A stretch of 64,000 nucleotides of DNA from Silene latifolia (Eukaryota > Streptophyta > Magnoliopsida > Caryophyllales > Caryophyllaceae), in the NCBI RefSeq assembly GCF_048544455.1, contig NC_133538.1:43684969-43748968 (forward strand), given 5' to 3'. Under the pieces are notes generated by a model, which did no database searches, was not told the origin of the DNA, and worked only from the letters and a program-made list of their open reading frames with translations. Each line of letters opens with the position of its first letter. Position 1 is the first letter of the stretch. A program made the translations under genes and the position numbers. Shown piece after piece: positions 23,468 to 35,385 of the stretch.

Positions 23468-23754
23468 TTGCTTCACATCATGACTGGGTGAGTGCCAAAG
23501 ACTTCCTGAACAGAGCCCAAGGCCATCTCCAATCAAGAACTTTGTTGCTTCATCAAGTGAGATCAACTTGACCTAAAAGTTAGATGACAATACTTGAGGC
23601 ATGTAATAGTATAAGATAATATTAAAGTACACAATACATAAAAATATTAGTACTACTCATATTAGAACAGATGAACAACTTGACAAAGTTCTGTGTCAGA
23701 AACACCAAAGACGTCTCCTTTCTGTTATCCGCCCAACTGAAGCCACATAAATTC
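23468..23754 (-). pseudogene. E2F/DEL-like DNA-binding-domain fragment (two exons)
   Basis: Exon 23754-23661 on the minus strand reads RKETSLVFLTQNFVKLF followed by ICSN. Exon 23572-23468 follows a TTTTAG acceptor and begins VKLISLDEATKFLIGDG. Together they resemble the second winged-helix DNA-binding domain of plant DP-E2F-like (DEL) proteins. The donor after the first exon is ATGAG rather than GT, and the second exon diverges after GDG before a GTAAAT donor. The RRxYDI dimerisation signature was not found, so this is a fragment. It may be an old captured or decayed gene. Confidence 0.5.
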
Positions 23755-25599
23755 CTTATATAAGAAACATGTTTCTATGAGCTAAACTTTAAGAAATATG
23801 TGCAAATTCACTTGCCAAAGAACAGTGTAATAAATTCCTCCTTCCATCCATTATTGTCTTCCAACTTTACTGAGTACTGTTGTAATTATATCTTAATATG
23901 CTACAACTTCATCAAAAAGCTAAAGCAAAAATAATTGCTTTGAATTCAGATGGCACAAATTAGAGTATCAGGCATCAATTTTGGCAATCAAAGTCTTAAA
24001 TGTGGAGGTAGAAATTAATTACGGAGTAATTAATAATCGTCATAAGTATATAGTTTGTAGACACAAAATCAACCGGTTTGGAAGCACCATTAGGGTTTGA
24101 TGCATCGCACTAACGATAGCAGACAACAAATTAGTGCAATAGTGTAAAATAGTTCTTTGATCTGATATAAATAGAATACAGTCAACTATAATACCTTGAT
24201 CTGGGAAACAAACTCTTCCGATTCCATCCCTCTAAATAACATTACTTCTAAATATCTAGATTCATTTGCCAGAGACATTGATGTGAGCACAAGAACACCC
24301 TACGAAAATGCTTCTAGTAAACTAAAATAGAAGATTATCATCACATACAATCAACTATAATATCTCATTTCTGAAAAACTACTCCTTCCTACTTAATTCG
24401 AATAATATGGTCCTACTAGACTAAAATAGGTAGTAAACCGTTTGTGAACTACTGCTTCTCACTTTATCCGATTATCACTCAGAAGCAACTAAAAGTTCTT
24501 AAATTGTGCATATCATTGATGAATAAAAATACTATAGGGCATGTATCATGAACGTTTAACACATTCCGTAACCAAGACATACCAAATTATGGATATATAT
24601 ACTACATATGACTCTTTAATTCTTTCAAGCAGAGAATATCAGGAATACAATAAAAGAAATAACGTCCCTGATCTGCAAATAACGTAACATGGCACATTCC
24701 AAGCTTACACAATATGAACCGACAGATTGTTCCTGATCTCTCCACATCATCTTAATCTAACGTCCTAATTACAAAGTCTGTTTTTTTTTTTTTTGCAAAA
24801 TAAATTAAAACCCTCCTGAAGCTAAAAATCTCAACTCATAACCCAGAAAACAAAGGCAAATAAAAACACAGATCACAAATTAGGTCTAAAAAAAGATAAG
24901 GTTGGAAAATTTAAATACCTGAGACAACGCAACTGAAAATTGATAATATGTTACGAAACATAGCATGCCTAATCAAATCATTTACCCTAAAACAGCATCA
25001 GAAACAAATAAACAATTTAAACCCCTCAATGACTAATGATAACGGTAATAGCAAAAAGAAGCAATCATCAGAGAAAATTAACTATAAACTGAAGAGAAGG
25101 AAAACAGCGTAAAATTGATCAGTTTTGAAGGGAAAAACTTTGTGGGTGCTGTTGTAGCCGACGAAACAACATAGCCTAGCATGCGGTTCCAGTTTCATAG
25201 GTTCATGAGACTGAAGAATAAAGTAGAGCCCCAACCCATCTTTCACATTCCACTCTCAAGTCTCAACAAAGTAGGTCTCAATATGTCAATATCAAGATTA
25301 AGGGACCGAGTAAAGTAACTATCTATGTTGATCATATATTTATGTCAAAAGCTAATCAATAACACAAATTTTATCATCTTTTAGCAGAAATTTTGTCAAA
25401 AAGATGGAAAAAGCAATGGTAATAATAAACCATACCCACTAATAACAATCAATAAAAGAAAAAATTTGACTTGAAGCAAACAATTACCTTTACTTCTTCG
25501 TAAAGCTTTTTCTCCCACGCTTAAAGACGTTCCAAGGTTGAACAAAGACTCTTCTCTCCTCCGACTGCATCCACCACGGCCGCAACTCATATATGACAA

Positions 25600-28090
25600 T
25601 GTTGATAGTAACCTACGTTTGTCATTTATAGTTTTCTATATCACCATGTAGTGACTTGGAATATTAGTTAAAGTTTACACAGAAAAATTTCTGTTTTTTA
25701 AAAAATTATTAGAAAAGTTAGGCCGTGACAGACCTTGCAGTCACTAAAGCATTGCAGATGCTTAATCAAACTATATGATCACCCCTACCAGCTAATCAAC
25801 CACCGAAGTAAAAATGACCCAAGTGAGATAAATACCTCTTAATCAGCCACAATTAATAAATTGCCTCTCCCTCGCTCTCCTTCTATTCCAGTTGCATCCT
25901 CGGGACTGCAGTTTAACCATGGTGTTAAAATTCGGCTTGATGGTTAATCTCTGAATTTGCTCACTGGTACACCATACTACATTTAATTTCGATTTTCTAA
26001 AACTTCATATATCATGACCAAATTTTAAGTGATTTTACATAGCAAAGATGATCTAGAAGATAAATTGTGTTAAAGAGTTTTGAGAGATGACAAAAACTCA
26101 AGGTTTCGTAGATGAGAGATGATACAATGTTCGGGCCCCTTCTTAAAAACTACGTACTATACAAAGTTCTTTGATGTGTTCATTTGCGATATTAATAAAA
26201 GCACCAGCTGCTTTAGCTATAAGGAAATGAGATCAATAATCTGACCGAAAGAGTGTCTATCAACTATTTGGGAACTTTAGATTTAGAAATGTACAAACAT
26301 ATTTGCTCTAATCACACATTAATACACTACAAGAAGAGAAGAATTGTATAACAACTACCCATCTTTACTTCTATCTAGTCCCACGAAACACAACTTCAAT
26401 TCCCATCTTCTATGTAATCCTATTAAACAGATATTGGAAACATCCAGCTCGAATGTCGATATTGGGAACATCCACCTTGAATGTTCATTGGGATATTAAT
26501 AAAACCTGGTCTTGACATTTAGACCATCAAGCATAGCCAGCCACCCTAGTAAAAGCTATGTTTAGCAACGTTTGAGGTTAATCAAGATGAGTTTAGCCCT
26601 AACTCTTCTCCTCATACTCCCCATAGTAGTTGATACTTTTCAATTTGGGTATGTCCCCCCCCCCCCCTCTCTCTCTTCAATCATTGCTTTTTCTCGTTCC
26701 GTCCCTTTTCATCTATATGCATTTGTCCTTTGCTCTACTACAAAGTACTATTTATCTATCCTAGTCTCTTTATCTCAAGTCAAACTCATCTTCCTTTTCC
26801 TTTCCCTCTTTCCCTTCCTACTCCAATTGTCCCTCATTTCCCCTTCTCTCCTCCTCCTCTTATCCCTTCCATTACTTCAGTTGCTCCTCCTCCTCCTTTT
26901 ATTACCCTCTTCCCTCAACTACTACTTTTTGTTAAAATATGACAAGGTTAGATGGCAAACTATACAATAATGATCATAAACAACCAAATAAACCCAGCAT
27001 CCTAACGATCTTACACAGAGGCTATAGAGGATTGATTTTCAACAACCAAATAGACTCAACAGCCTTTTAAACTATCCTAGAGCCTTAATGAATGTCGACG
27101 ACCTTCATATTTTTACAGTAACATGAATTTTACATTTACTTCTAATAATATTATAAAAAACAATACAAACAAATCCAACATTCTTACGAGGTTACCTACT
27201 GTCCATCCAAACTCTAGTTGCTAAACATCTCTGAAAAGTAAATTTCGAGCTCTGGACAAGAATTGGCATTTTACTGAATAAAATGAAAAACAAGATGAGC
27301 GAAAACTACATAGATTAGTCAGTAAAAACTGCATTGATTAGTTAGAGAAAGCCAAAAGAAAAGGCATAATTAAGCCCCAAACCATCCGACATGATATGAA
27401 AAAATTAGGAGCAATGAACTAACAATTTCATAAATCCCAAACGCCAGCGTAAATTAAAAGATAATTCACACACATGGACAATACACCTGAGAGCAGTAAA
27501 AGTAATGCAACCCTTAATTTTTGTTTTAAAAAAAATCAAGGTGAGATAAAAAAGCGAAAAAATAAAAATTAAGGTCCGATTTTTTATTAAAGTGAAAATA
27601 ACGAACTACTAACCATATTTGTAGTCGCCCTAATCATCACATCCACTTTCGTGTCCTAGAGTCTCCAAGTCTTCTCATTGTTCCATTTATCTGATTTTTT
27701 AAGAAATAATTGAGGTAAAGGTGAAGCAAAGGAGAAGGTTTCTCTAAAATGAAGGTGAAGGGAGACTGTTATGCAAAAAGTATGGAGAGAAAATATATGT
27801 AGATTGTGATGAAGATGAAGGAAGAGGTGGGAGGGGAACATAAGGCAGAGAGTAAAATGAGGAAAAGAAAGAAATGAGAACGAAAGGCAGGGAGGAAAAT
27901 GATGAAAATGAAAAGAGAGATATAATAAAATATTGATTAGAAAGGGCGAACATCCGAAAGAGTAGTAGATAGCAATCTTATTCTAATTAGACACTCTAAT
28001 TAAATATTAAATTATCTCATAATTTATATTTATGTGATATATGTAATATGCATGCAATATCAAAGAATATTAATATAAAAGATGAGAAAA
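25600..28090. other. Gene-free AT-rich interval
   Basis: Only short open stretches exist here, all low-complexity (the poly-C/CT tract at 26657-26680 and Ser/Leu/Pro-rich translations at 26570-26970 and 27650-27950). I see no conserved domain, RNA gene or clear transposon ends. Confidence 0.5.
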
Positions 28091-28984
28091 ATAATTTTCT
28101 TTACATTGAGAAATGGTAGTATTTGGGCACAACCAAGATCACCATCTTGGTTGTTCTTGAGCTTAGAATAAATGGCAAGATCCTCCATCTTCAAGTGTTC
28201 AAGGTAGAACACCTCCTCTCTTAAGCACCCAAGAACTTACCCCAAAATTTTACTAATATTAACTAAATATTATGTAAGATTGCCCTTGAAAAATCATACT
28301 AACACTTAGTAAAAAAAAATTAGATTTATAATACTAACTCTTAGTATGTGATTCTAATTTTTTGAGGATTTTAGATAGAGAAATACACTTTCATTTTCAC
28401 ATGCAAAAAGATAATCAACAATGAATAAATGCATATGTGTGTGTGTAAGGAGGGAGTAGGGACGGAGAGGGAGTTGGTGGAGTATTTTTGTTTCTTATTT
28501 TATTCTACCCAATGCACATGTGAATTGGTTAGAATAAAAGTAAATATAGGGAAGCCAAATGTGTAAGAGAAATGATGGTGTTTAAAGCAACACACACGCT
28601 ACCACATGCACTTACACGGTCCAAAGTGTCCTATTTACGGATCCATTTTGGTTCTTACATTTGTCGCACAAATACGTGTAGATTTTATTTAAACATCATT
28701 TTATGTTTAAATGCTTCCCGATTAATATCGTCTAAAACACTCCGTAAATATACATGTACAGCTACACATATATTTTACGTACCAATAATAATCACATTAG
28801 TCAATTGGTACTAATGTAACAATTAAATATTTAATCATTAATTCCCGTCTCAAATAATTATTATTTAATTATCGCATAATTAAATAATAATTTCCTTGCC
28901 TCGAGTTCACAACTCGATATCTCTCTAAATTAATTAATCGACTAACTCTTAGTCAATTTATCAAGGGACTAATTAAACTGTATC

Positions 28985-29420
28985 TCATACAATTAATTAG
29001 TTTTCGTGTTGGGGCTCGTTCCTTTAGGTGTGACTGAAAGGGATCAGCTGAACACCGCCGTCTCACGACAGAAACGTCAAATCCTAGTTGGCCAACCGTT
29101 ACCGATATACGTTGATCAGCTGACTAGTATTACCAATGAATATCCCATGCATATTCCTTAATGATATTTAATAATATTATCATGCACTATTGTGGAGGAC
29201 AAATAATCCAACAATCTCCCACTTGTTCGAGACAAGTTGTGCGATGATTATAACACACAATTGTGGATAACTCCTTATCCCAACATTATCCTGCTTGTAC
29301 TCTACAAGGGTGTGTTACCGATTCTCTTGTCCGTTTTAACAACAATCTTCCACTCAATGCAAGGTGTCTTTCAGGTCGCACTTGCACATGAACACGTATT
29401 ATTTTATACTAACAAATAAA
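28985..29420 (-). mobile_element. Copia-like LTR junction remnant
   Basis: The stretch ending GGACAAATAATCCAACA at about 29213, followed by ATCTCCCACTTGTTCGAGACAAG, looks like a plant Ty1/copia LTR edge (TGTTGGATTATTTGTCC on the minus strand) with adjacent internal sequence. The other LTR and any gag-pol were not found. This is judged from family resemblance only. Confidence 0.3.
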
Positions 29421-30049
29421 TACTACCTAGATATCTTGGAATATGCATAAAGGAAATTCTCCTAAAAAAGTAGCTAAACAGGTAATTTATTTTCATGGAA
29501 AAAGGAGAAGATATATATGGCCAATTATGAAAATCCATTAGAAAAAGATTTCTTTTAATAATAACACACAATCTTCATTCTCTTCATTCCTCCATTTCCT
29601 TTTACACGAATTCATATTATTGTAGCTTTATTTAATTATTGGAGGCAAACGGTAGGATTTCTAAAATAATACTTAGTTAAAGAGTTTGTAATCGATGTTG
29701 CAAAATGTCATATATGGCACGTAAAAGAAGAATTATCAATTTAGACCCTCTTCAGTCTTTAGAGGTCTAGTAATATAGATAACTCTTGATAGTCTATTAT
29801 AATGAATGAAATTAGTAAAACTTGATTATTTTTTTATTGTTATAAACGCCAAGAACTTTTTAGACTTATATTGTTGAGAAGTAGTATGTACAGACAATTC
29901 ATCAGTTTCAATTATCTTCACGGGTTCAAGTAAAGTCGTATAAATTTTTTATTTTTTAAATAAGTTTTTTCTCAGAGTTGAGCTAAATAATAACGTTTTT
30001 TTTTTCAATATATATAGAAAAAAATAATACAAAAAGGCTCTACCAAACG

Positions 30050-30079
30050 GCCCGTGCATCGCACGAGCATTAAATCTAG
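30050..30079 (+). mobile_element. Helitron 3' terminus (5' end not located)
   Basis: The hairpin GCCCGTGC-ATC-GCACGAGC (one mismatch, 30050-30068), then ATTAAAT, CTAG (30076-30079) and T, matches the termini at 14587 and 16914. The element body lies upstream and could include part of the exon-like region at 21.9-25.6 kb; no 5' TC end could be fixed. Confidence 0.65.
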
Positions 30080-30081
30080 TA

Positions 30082-31685
30082 TATATATAAAACTGGGTTG
30101 AAGCGCTGTGAATGCGCCACGTGTCAACCTAGCTTTAAATACGAGTATTAATTACAACTGAATATTAAATATAGACATAATAAATGTTGTATAAATCTCA
30201 GCAAAATATTAATTATAGCTTATTAAATTTTATTATAAAATTACATTAAATAATTACGGTGATTTGATTCTAAATTTATTAAAAAAAAATATTTTGATAA
30301 AAATCCTAAAATGTAAATAATTACGTTTATTGCGCAAATGCTTCAAATTGAGTATAATTTTCATTATATTTATTGAAATATTTTGATTTGTAGGGATGAT
30401 TAAAGTGAGTGTCTCATAATATTTTATATTTACGTAAAAAGACATTTTGAGAAAGTTATAAAACTTAGACCATTAAATCCTAAGAAAAATATATTTGGAA
30501 GAGTCATTGGTTTTTTTTTTTTGGTCTCAACCATCCGGTAATCCGAACCACATTGGGCCGACTAATCCGGATTTCGGGACGTGTCCAAGGATTACGGTAT
30601 TTAAACCCCTCCCAATCGCAGTTGTGGGGGATCGATCCGCAGACCTCCCTACCAAGCGCAACCCCATGCTACCACTGCGCCAACCAACGATCCGGATTTC
30701 ATGAACATTTGGAAGAGTCATTGTATTTCTTAAAAAACATAACTTAAAGAAAACTATTAACAGATAAGTTTTTACGTGGGAATGAAAAAAATTATCTTGC
30801 GATAAATTGAATACATATGAGATTTTGGGTTTAAATAGTGTGATAACGAGTATGTGTACGAGTACGCATGTACACAGTGATCGCGAACACATTTGAATAA
30901 TCAAAACAAAAGTAATGATTATTAAATATTATAGTATTATAAAAGACATGAAAAAGTTGAAAAAAAAGTTACAATTTTCTTTAATATCTTCAATTAAAAT
31001 GCGTATAAGTCAAGTATAAATATTGATTATGACTAGCTAAATATTACTTTTAGTTAAATATTTTATATGTTATATTTTAAATACATTGAAGTTAAACCTC
31101 AAAAAATATTATTTGAGAAAGTTTAACCTATTTTATTTACATGTAAACTCTCAAACATAATTTATACATAGTTGTTTAAAAATAAAAAAAAGGTGCAATT
31201 TTTATAGATATGTTTGACACATAACAGATGTAAAAACACAATCAAAACATTTGACTAAGTTGAATTTGAACTCTATATGTTTGATACATAAATATCACAC
31301 GTTATACATAAAAAAATTAAAAATGACATAAAATTATATTCACATCATTTTGAACAAATATTAATTAATTTGGAACCTAACGTATTGTGAAATGATATAA
31401 TTTAAGAACTTAATGTTGATTGTTGCATTATTCGAATAAATTTTATTTTAATTAATATGATATTTGATCAGTCACAAAATAATCTTATTAGTTTTAATTA
31501 AAATAGTATGTATTTTATTTTAAAATATTGAAAATAAATCTAAAAAAAATTAAATTTGAGAAAAATTAATTTATTTTTATTTATAAGTAAAAATATTAAA
31601 GCTCATATATAAATAATGTTATTTTTTTTCAATTATAATAATTAAATTTTAAAACAGGCCGCGCGAAGCGCGGTATACTACCTAG
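30082..31685 (+). mobile_element. Helitron of a second family
   Basis: The 5' region TATATATAAAACTGGGTTGAAGCG starts two bases after the previous Helitron's terminus. The 3' end has a CCGCGC-GAA-GCGCGG hairpin (31659-31673), TATACTAC and CTAG at 31682-31685, followed by T. The expected 5' TC appears changed to TA. The 1.6-kb AT-rich interior lacks RepHel and contains a SINE. Confidence 0.55.
30510..30706 (-). mobile_element. tRNA-derived SINE with target-site duplication
   Basis: On the minus strand the element has a pol III box A (TGGCGCAGTGGTAGCATGG) and box B (GGATCGATCCC) and ends in an A tail (the T run at 30511-30522). It is flanked by a 17-bp direct repeat ATTTGGAAGAGTCATTG at 30493-30509 and 30707-30723. 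Length is about 197 bp. It inserted into the Helitron at 30082-31685. Confidence 0.85.
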
Positions 31686-31700
31686 TGTTTGTTAAAATTA

Positions 31701-31974
31701 AGGTGTCGTTTGGTTCGTTGTTTAGAAATAAAATGGATTGGAATGAGAAATTAGAGAAGTATGGGGTTTAAACTCCATACCTTTCAAAACTTATTTGGTT
31801 CATTGGAAAAATAAACATAAAGGTACGGAGTTTGAATCCTAGGTGGGTATGAGATTCCAAATGGTTAGAATGGAGTTAGAATCCATTGGGTATATATCTA
31901 ACTCTATTCCAAAATGCTCCAACCAAACATTGGAATGAATCAAATCCATTCCAATGATGCCAACCAAACACCCC
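31701..31974. mobile_element. Tourist-like MITE
   Basis: The ends AGGTGTCGTTTGGTTCG and CCAACCAAACACCCCT form inverted repeats, with a 3-bp TTA duplication at 31698-31700 and 31975-31977. The interior repeats CCATTCCAAT-type words. A TTA duplication fits PIF/Harbinger-derived MITEs. Confidence 0.65.
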
Positions 31975-32454
31975 TTAACGGAAAAGATAGTTGAAACTTG
32001 AAAAGTTAACTGAAAACTGAAAAATTTACTGAAACCTCAAACAGTAATTGATAAGGTAGTTGAAAATTAGGAACTGATAAGGTAATTGATTATATAAAAA
32101 AAGTTTAGCAAACTAACTAAAAAGATAACTGATTTTTATGAAATAACGTAAAATGATATAATAATTATTTATAGTATAGATTTAAGGAGGAAAAAAAAGA
32201 AAATAAAACCAAATCAGGTACCTGGAATCTCAAATGCTACTCTAGGTAACATTTTATTTCAGGTACCTTAGTTAGTTAAATAAGCTATTTGCCAAGCACT
32301 TACAAAAGAAATAAGGTGGCTGAAATTTTGTTCAAATAAGCTACTTTGATCAAATAAGGTACCTGAAATGCATTTCCAATCAAAGCCAAAAATCATATTG
32401 TATCAAAATGAGATAATAAAACTGCGTGATTAAGGACATGTTCTTTACCGCTTT

Positions 32455-32626
32455 TTAGAGCCGAATCAACCGAATCGAGTGAACTTAATGGAGTGAAGTG
32501 GGACTGAATGGAGAGTCGAATCAACTTAATGGAGCCGAATCAACTAATGGAATCGAAATTTGAATCAATCGAATCAACTTAATAGAGCTGAACTGAACTA
32601 AGATGATTGGAGTTGAAATGAACTGA

Positions 32627-32704
<78 letters not shown>
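32455..32704. repeat. GAATCAACTTAATGGAG repeats and (AAT)n tract
   Basis: Degenerate repeats of CGAATCAACTTAATGGAGC cover about 32460-32620 and run into an uninterrupted (AAT)n tract to 32704. The stretch from 31975 to 32455 shows no gene. Confidence 0.6.
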
Positions 32705-32890
32705 TTATTAAGAGGCGTTCTACTACTGCTCTGCTATCTCGTTCCTGTTTGGCTGCTAGAAGTACTGTTATTGCTGCCCTTCACTCTCTTTAGCCTACTT
32801 GGTAAGCGCTAGTGGATATTCTTTTGTAATGAATTTATCCTTTTTTGTTTCCCCTAGTGGATGAATGGAAAAGGATTATAATTTATTGCA

Positions 32891-32996
32891 AATAATAATA
32901 ATAATAATAATAATAAATAACAATAACAATAACAATAACAATAACAATAACAATAACAATAACAATAACAATAACAATAATAATAATAACAATAAC

Positions 32997-33026
<30 letters not shown>
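32891..33026. repeat. Compound (AAT)n/(AAC)n microsatellite
   Basis: AAT units give way to ACAATA hexamers and then back to AAT. The long poly-Asn or poly-Leu reading frames across it are artefacts. It abuts the chloroplast-derived segment. Confidence 0.9.
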
Positions 33027-33027
<1 letters not shown>

Positions 33028-33407
33028 TTGATTTCTCTTTCATTTGTTTCGAGAAAAGAAAGATATTGATCAATTCCGATTCTTTCTTTTTTCTATTGAT
33101 TCTTTTCTGGTCGAGATGTATGGATCCATGGATCTAGGTGTCTATATAGATATTGTTCATGGATTAACGAAAATGTGCAAAAGCTCTATTTGCCTCTGCT
33201 ATTCTACGAGTCTCTTCCTTTTTGCGTATGGCATCGCCACTCCCTTTGGCAGCACCCACTAATTCAGAACTTAATTTGAAAGCCATATTTTGACCAGGAC
33301 GTTTTCGGGCTGCCCCTAATAACCAACGAATGGCAAGTGCTTTTCCTTGTGTGGATCCTATTTCAATGGGAACTTGATGAGTCGATCCACCTACACGTCT
33401 TGCTTTT
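33027..33407 (-). mobile_element. Nuclear insertion of chloroplast DNA
   Basis: The segment contains the 3' end of rps7 and its 3' flank as found in plastid genomes. It is cut at 33407 by the TGTAACACC start of an LTR-like sequence, and abuts a microsatellite on the other side. Confidence 0.8.
33164..33407 (-). pseudogene. rps7: Chloroplast rps7 fragment (ribosomal protein S7, C-terminal half)
   Basis: The minus strand encodes [36 protein letters not shown] and [11 protein letters not shown], ending at the natural stop codon (33164). This is the C-terminal half of plastid ribosomal protein S7 (about 80 of 155 residues), the small-subunit protein that contacts the 16S rRNA 3' domain. The N-terminal half is missing because an LTR sequence begins at 33408. 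A few substitutions relative to the usual plastid sequence suggest neutral drift after transfer. It is not a working nuclear gene. Confidence 0.88.
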
Positions 33408-34036
33408 TGTAACACCCCCATTTATCTAAGAGCCTTAACGAGGCCTTCCTAGATAAGTGGGTCTGTTACCATCTCGGAATGTCCGAGGTAGTGAATAAAA
33501 AGTTTAGCAAACCAAGGCAATTTAAATAAATTAAACTCAAATGTCTTATACATATTATTTTCTTCTCAAAATAAATACAATACAATCTTACAGTGGAATT
33601 AAAAGACAACAAGTGGTGATAAGTAACTAAATAGTGAGCTAAGGCTAAGTCGTCCAGTCCATATCCTCACACGCCTCCCAAGCTCCTAGCCAAGTAGTCT
33701 CAAATACTTGTTAAGTCTGCTCCCCAGTTACGGTTCATCACAGGTGTTTACGAATACACTGTCAACCACGATTTTGAGCAGGAATAAACTAAACAACAAT
33801 AATTATTCAATATAAAACACAACCAACCGATATCCAGTCATTGCTAACTCATCCAACAATACTGTAACTAACTAAACGATTTCACTGGCAGTAGCACAAC
33901 CCCCTTAATACCGTGCCATGCTCAACTCAACTGGCAGTGGTACTATCATACCATGCTTAACTGGCAGTAGTACCCCCCGTACTATGCACATCTGGCAGTA
34001 ACAACTCTCTTGTTATACACAACTAGCAGTAGCTGT
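33408..34036 (+). mobile_element. Chromovirus-type LTR remnant
   Basis: It begins TGTAACACCCCCAT and continues with CCTAGATAAGTGGGTCTGTTACCATCTCGG, typical of plant chromovirus (Tekay/Del-like) LTR starts. A similar TGTAACACCCC start occurs at 38570. No intact end was found. Confidence 0.5.
33885..34035 (+). repeat. CTGGCAGTAGTAC tandem motif
   Basis: Five degenerate copies of CTGGCAGTAGTAC-(N)-TACTATGC-type units, each about 35 to 50 bp, are embedded in the LTR-like sequence. Confidence 0.6.
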
Positions 34037-35385
34037 AACAGTCCTATTTATTGATGGTAACAGTCCTACTTATTGTAATAAATGAATTTAGGATGTGTCT
34101 AACAAAATAAACCCGGGTAGAAACTGTTAGGAGCCCTTTTGGCTTAGGAGGAGAAGGTACCCTCACTCTAAACCCCGACCCTTCCATTTTTGAACCGGTT
34201 ACCTTAAGAGATATTGAAGAGTGGGGTAATTTAAAATGAGTATTTTTTAAGGGTCAATGGTTTGCCTTATGATGAATATTGTTTTCATTGATGACTAACC
34301 TTGCTTTTAAGGAGAGTGGAATGTGATATTATAAAATTTAAAGTGTTGGTATAAGTATGCGGGTATGGGAAAAGTGTGTTGGCATGTATTAGGGAGGCGT
34401 AATTATGATTAACATGTGAAGCATGATGGAAATGCGTGAAATTGTGAAGAATGTAACTTTGGTCGATTTCTCAGATTCTTACCCTTGTTTGCTTTGGCTG
34501 CCATTTCTTGCCTGCTTAACATTTGTGGATAAAATTGTTTTGGGTGATAACCCTTTGTGGTAGCTTTCATAGGCCACTGGTTCATGCTTAAATGATTTAC
34601 GGTTTAAGAGTAATAAATATTTTAGTGGACAGTGGTAAGAATGTTTCTGTACAGTCATGTTTTCGACCCATGTTTTTGTAAAATTTGCCAATAAAAATGT
34701 ACTTATCGTTTACATATAATATGTTTTCAAATTGATAAACTACGTTAATTCTTGATGTCTCTACATTTAATGGTAATTTTTACAAGTTCACTCAAGTTTC
34801 TGACAATCTGCTGTTAAATTCCAGTTTGGACCAAATAAGTTGTAAAATTCATTATAAATTTATATTATGAGCTTTAGACTTGATTATTTCTCTCATTATT
34901 TGTTGACTCTCTGTATTTTCTAAAAAGTATAAGTACTCAAGAAATAGTTAAGCGATTATTTATTAATGATTTTTGAAAGTTGTAACATATTTTCTGATCC
35001 TTGAAAATGTAAGTTTTATGCCATGTTTTAAAGGAATTGTTTCATCATTCTTGCACCTTGATATTTGGATATTATAAATTATGTGAAGTAGAATAACATG
35101 TCTAGAAATATGCGGCTTTTTTGAACCCGAAACCATGTTCGATATAGATAGTTGGTAAAGTACGTTGAGTTAGTGTTTATGATAAGGGGTAGGGCTCACG
35201 CTTTTGCCGTGAGGATATAGGGCCGTGGAGGCCGTAGGGTAGGGGTAGGATCACTGTGGTTGGACGGTCTTTGGTCAATCCAGTCAACCACATGTTGTTT
35301 TATTTGCAGAAGCCTTATTTCAACCTTTATGCCACATTCCCTAAGAAAATATTGTATTCTACCTTATTTTATTTCTTATAGAAAC

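Larger units (their letters stand above)
21945..25588 (-). pseudogene. Scattered exon-like segments of unidentified gene(s)
   Basis: Besides the E2F-like exons, the minus strand has several open pieces with splice-like borders. 25588-25491 starts MSCGRGGCSRRREESLFN and ends at a GTAATT donor. About 24302-24197 reads GVLVLTSMSLANESRYLEV and ends at GTATTA. About 23190-23095 reads WIEDCSEGYISIDLVEIRP after an ATAATAG acceptor. About 22550-22480 reads AVDCANQRCGLRSLEW. About 22130-22030 reads QYLKEDLSRINESL. They do not fit one family I know. They may be a decayed multi-exon gene or fragments of several genes joined by a transposon such as a Helitron. Confidence 0.3.

Noticed and set aside
26572-26970. 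132-residue open frame with a hydrophobic start, possible secreted protein
   Set aside because: The body is low-complexity Leu/Pro/Ser from a CT-rich tract. No domain, no splice logic and no flanking gene features.
28572-29419. Short plus-strand frames around the Copia-like remnant
   Set aside because: They are short, without domains, and lie in LTR-like sequence.
30527-30904. 125-residue minus-strand frame
   Set aside because: It mostly overlaps the tRNA-derived SINE, which is noncoding.
32865-33137. Reading frames of poly-Asn and poly-Leu
   Set aside because: They are translations of an (AAT/AAC)n microsatellite running into plastid DNA.
33164-33421. rps7 as a transferred working nuclear gene
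   Set aside because: The N-terminal half is replaced by LTR sequence and no transit peptide exists.
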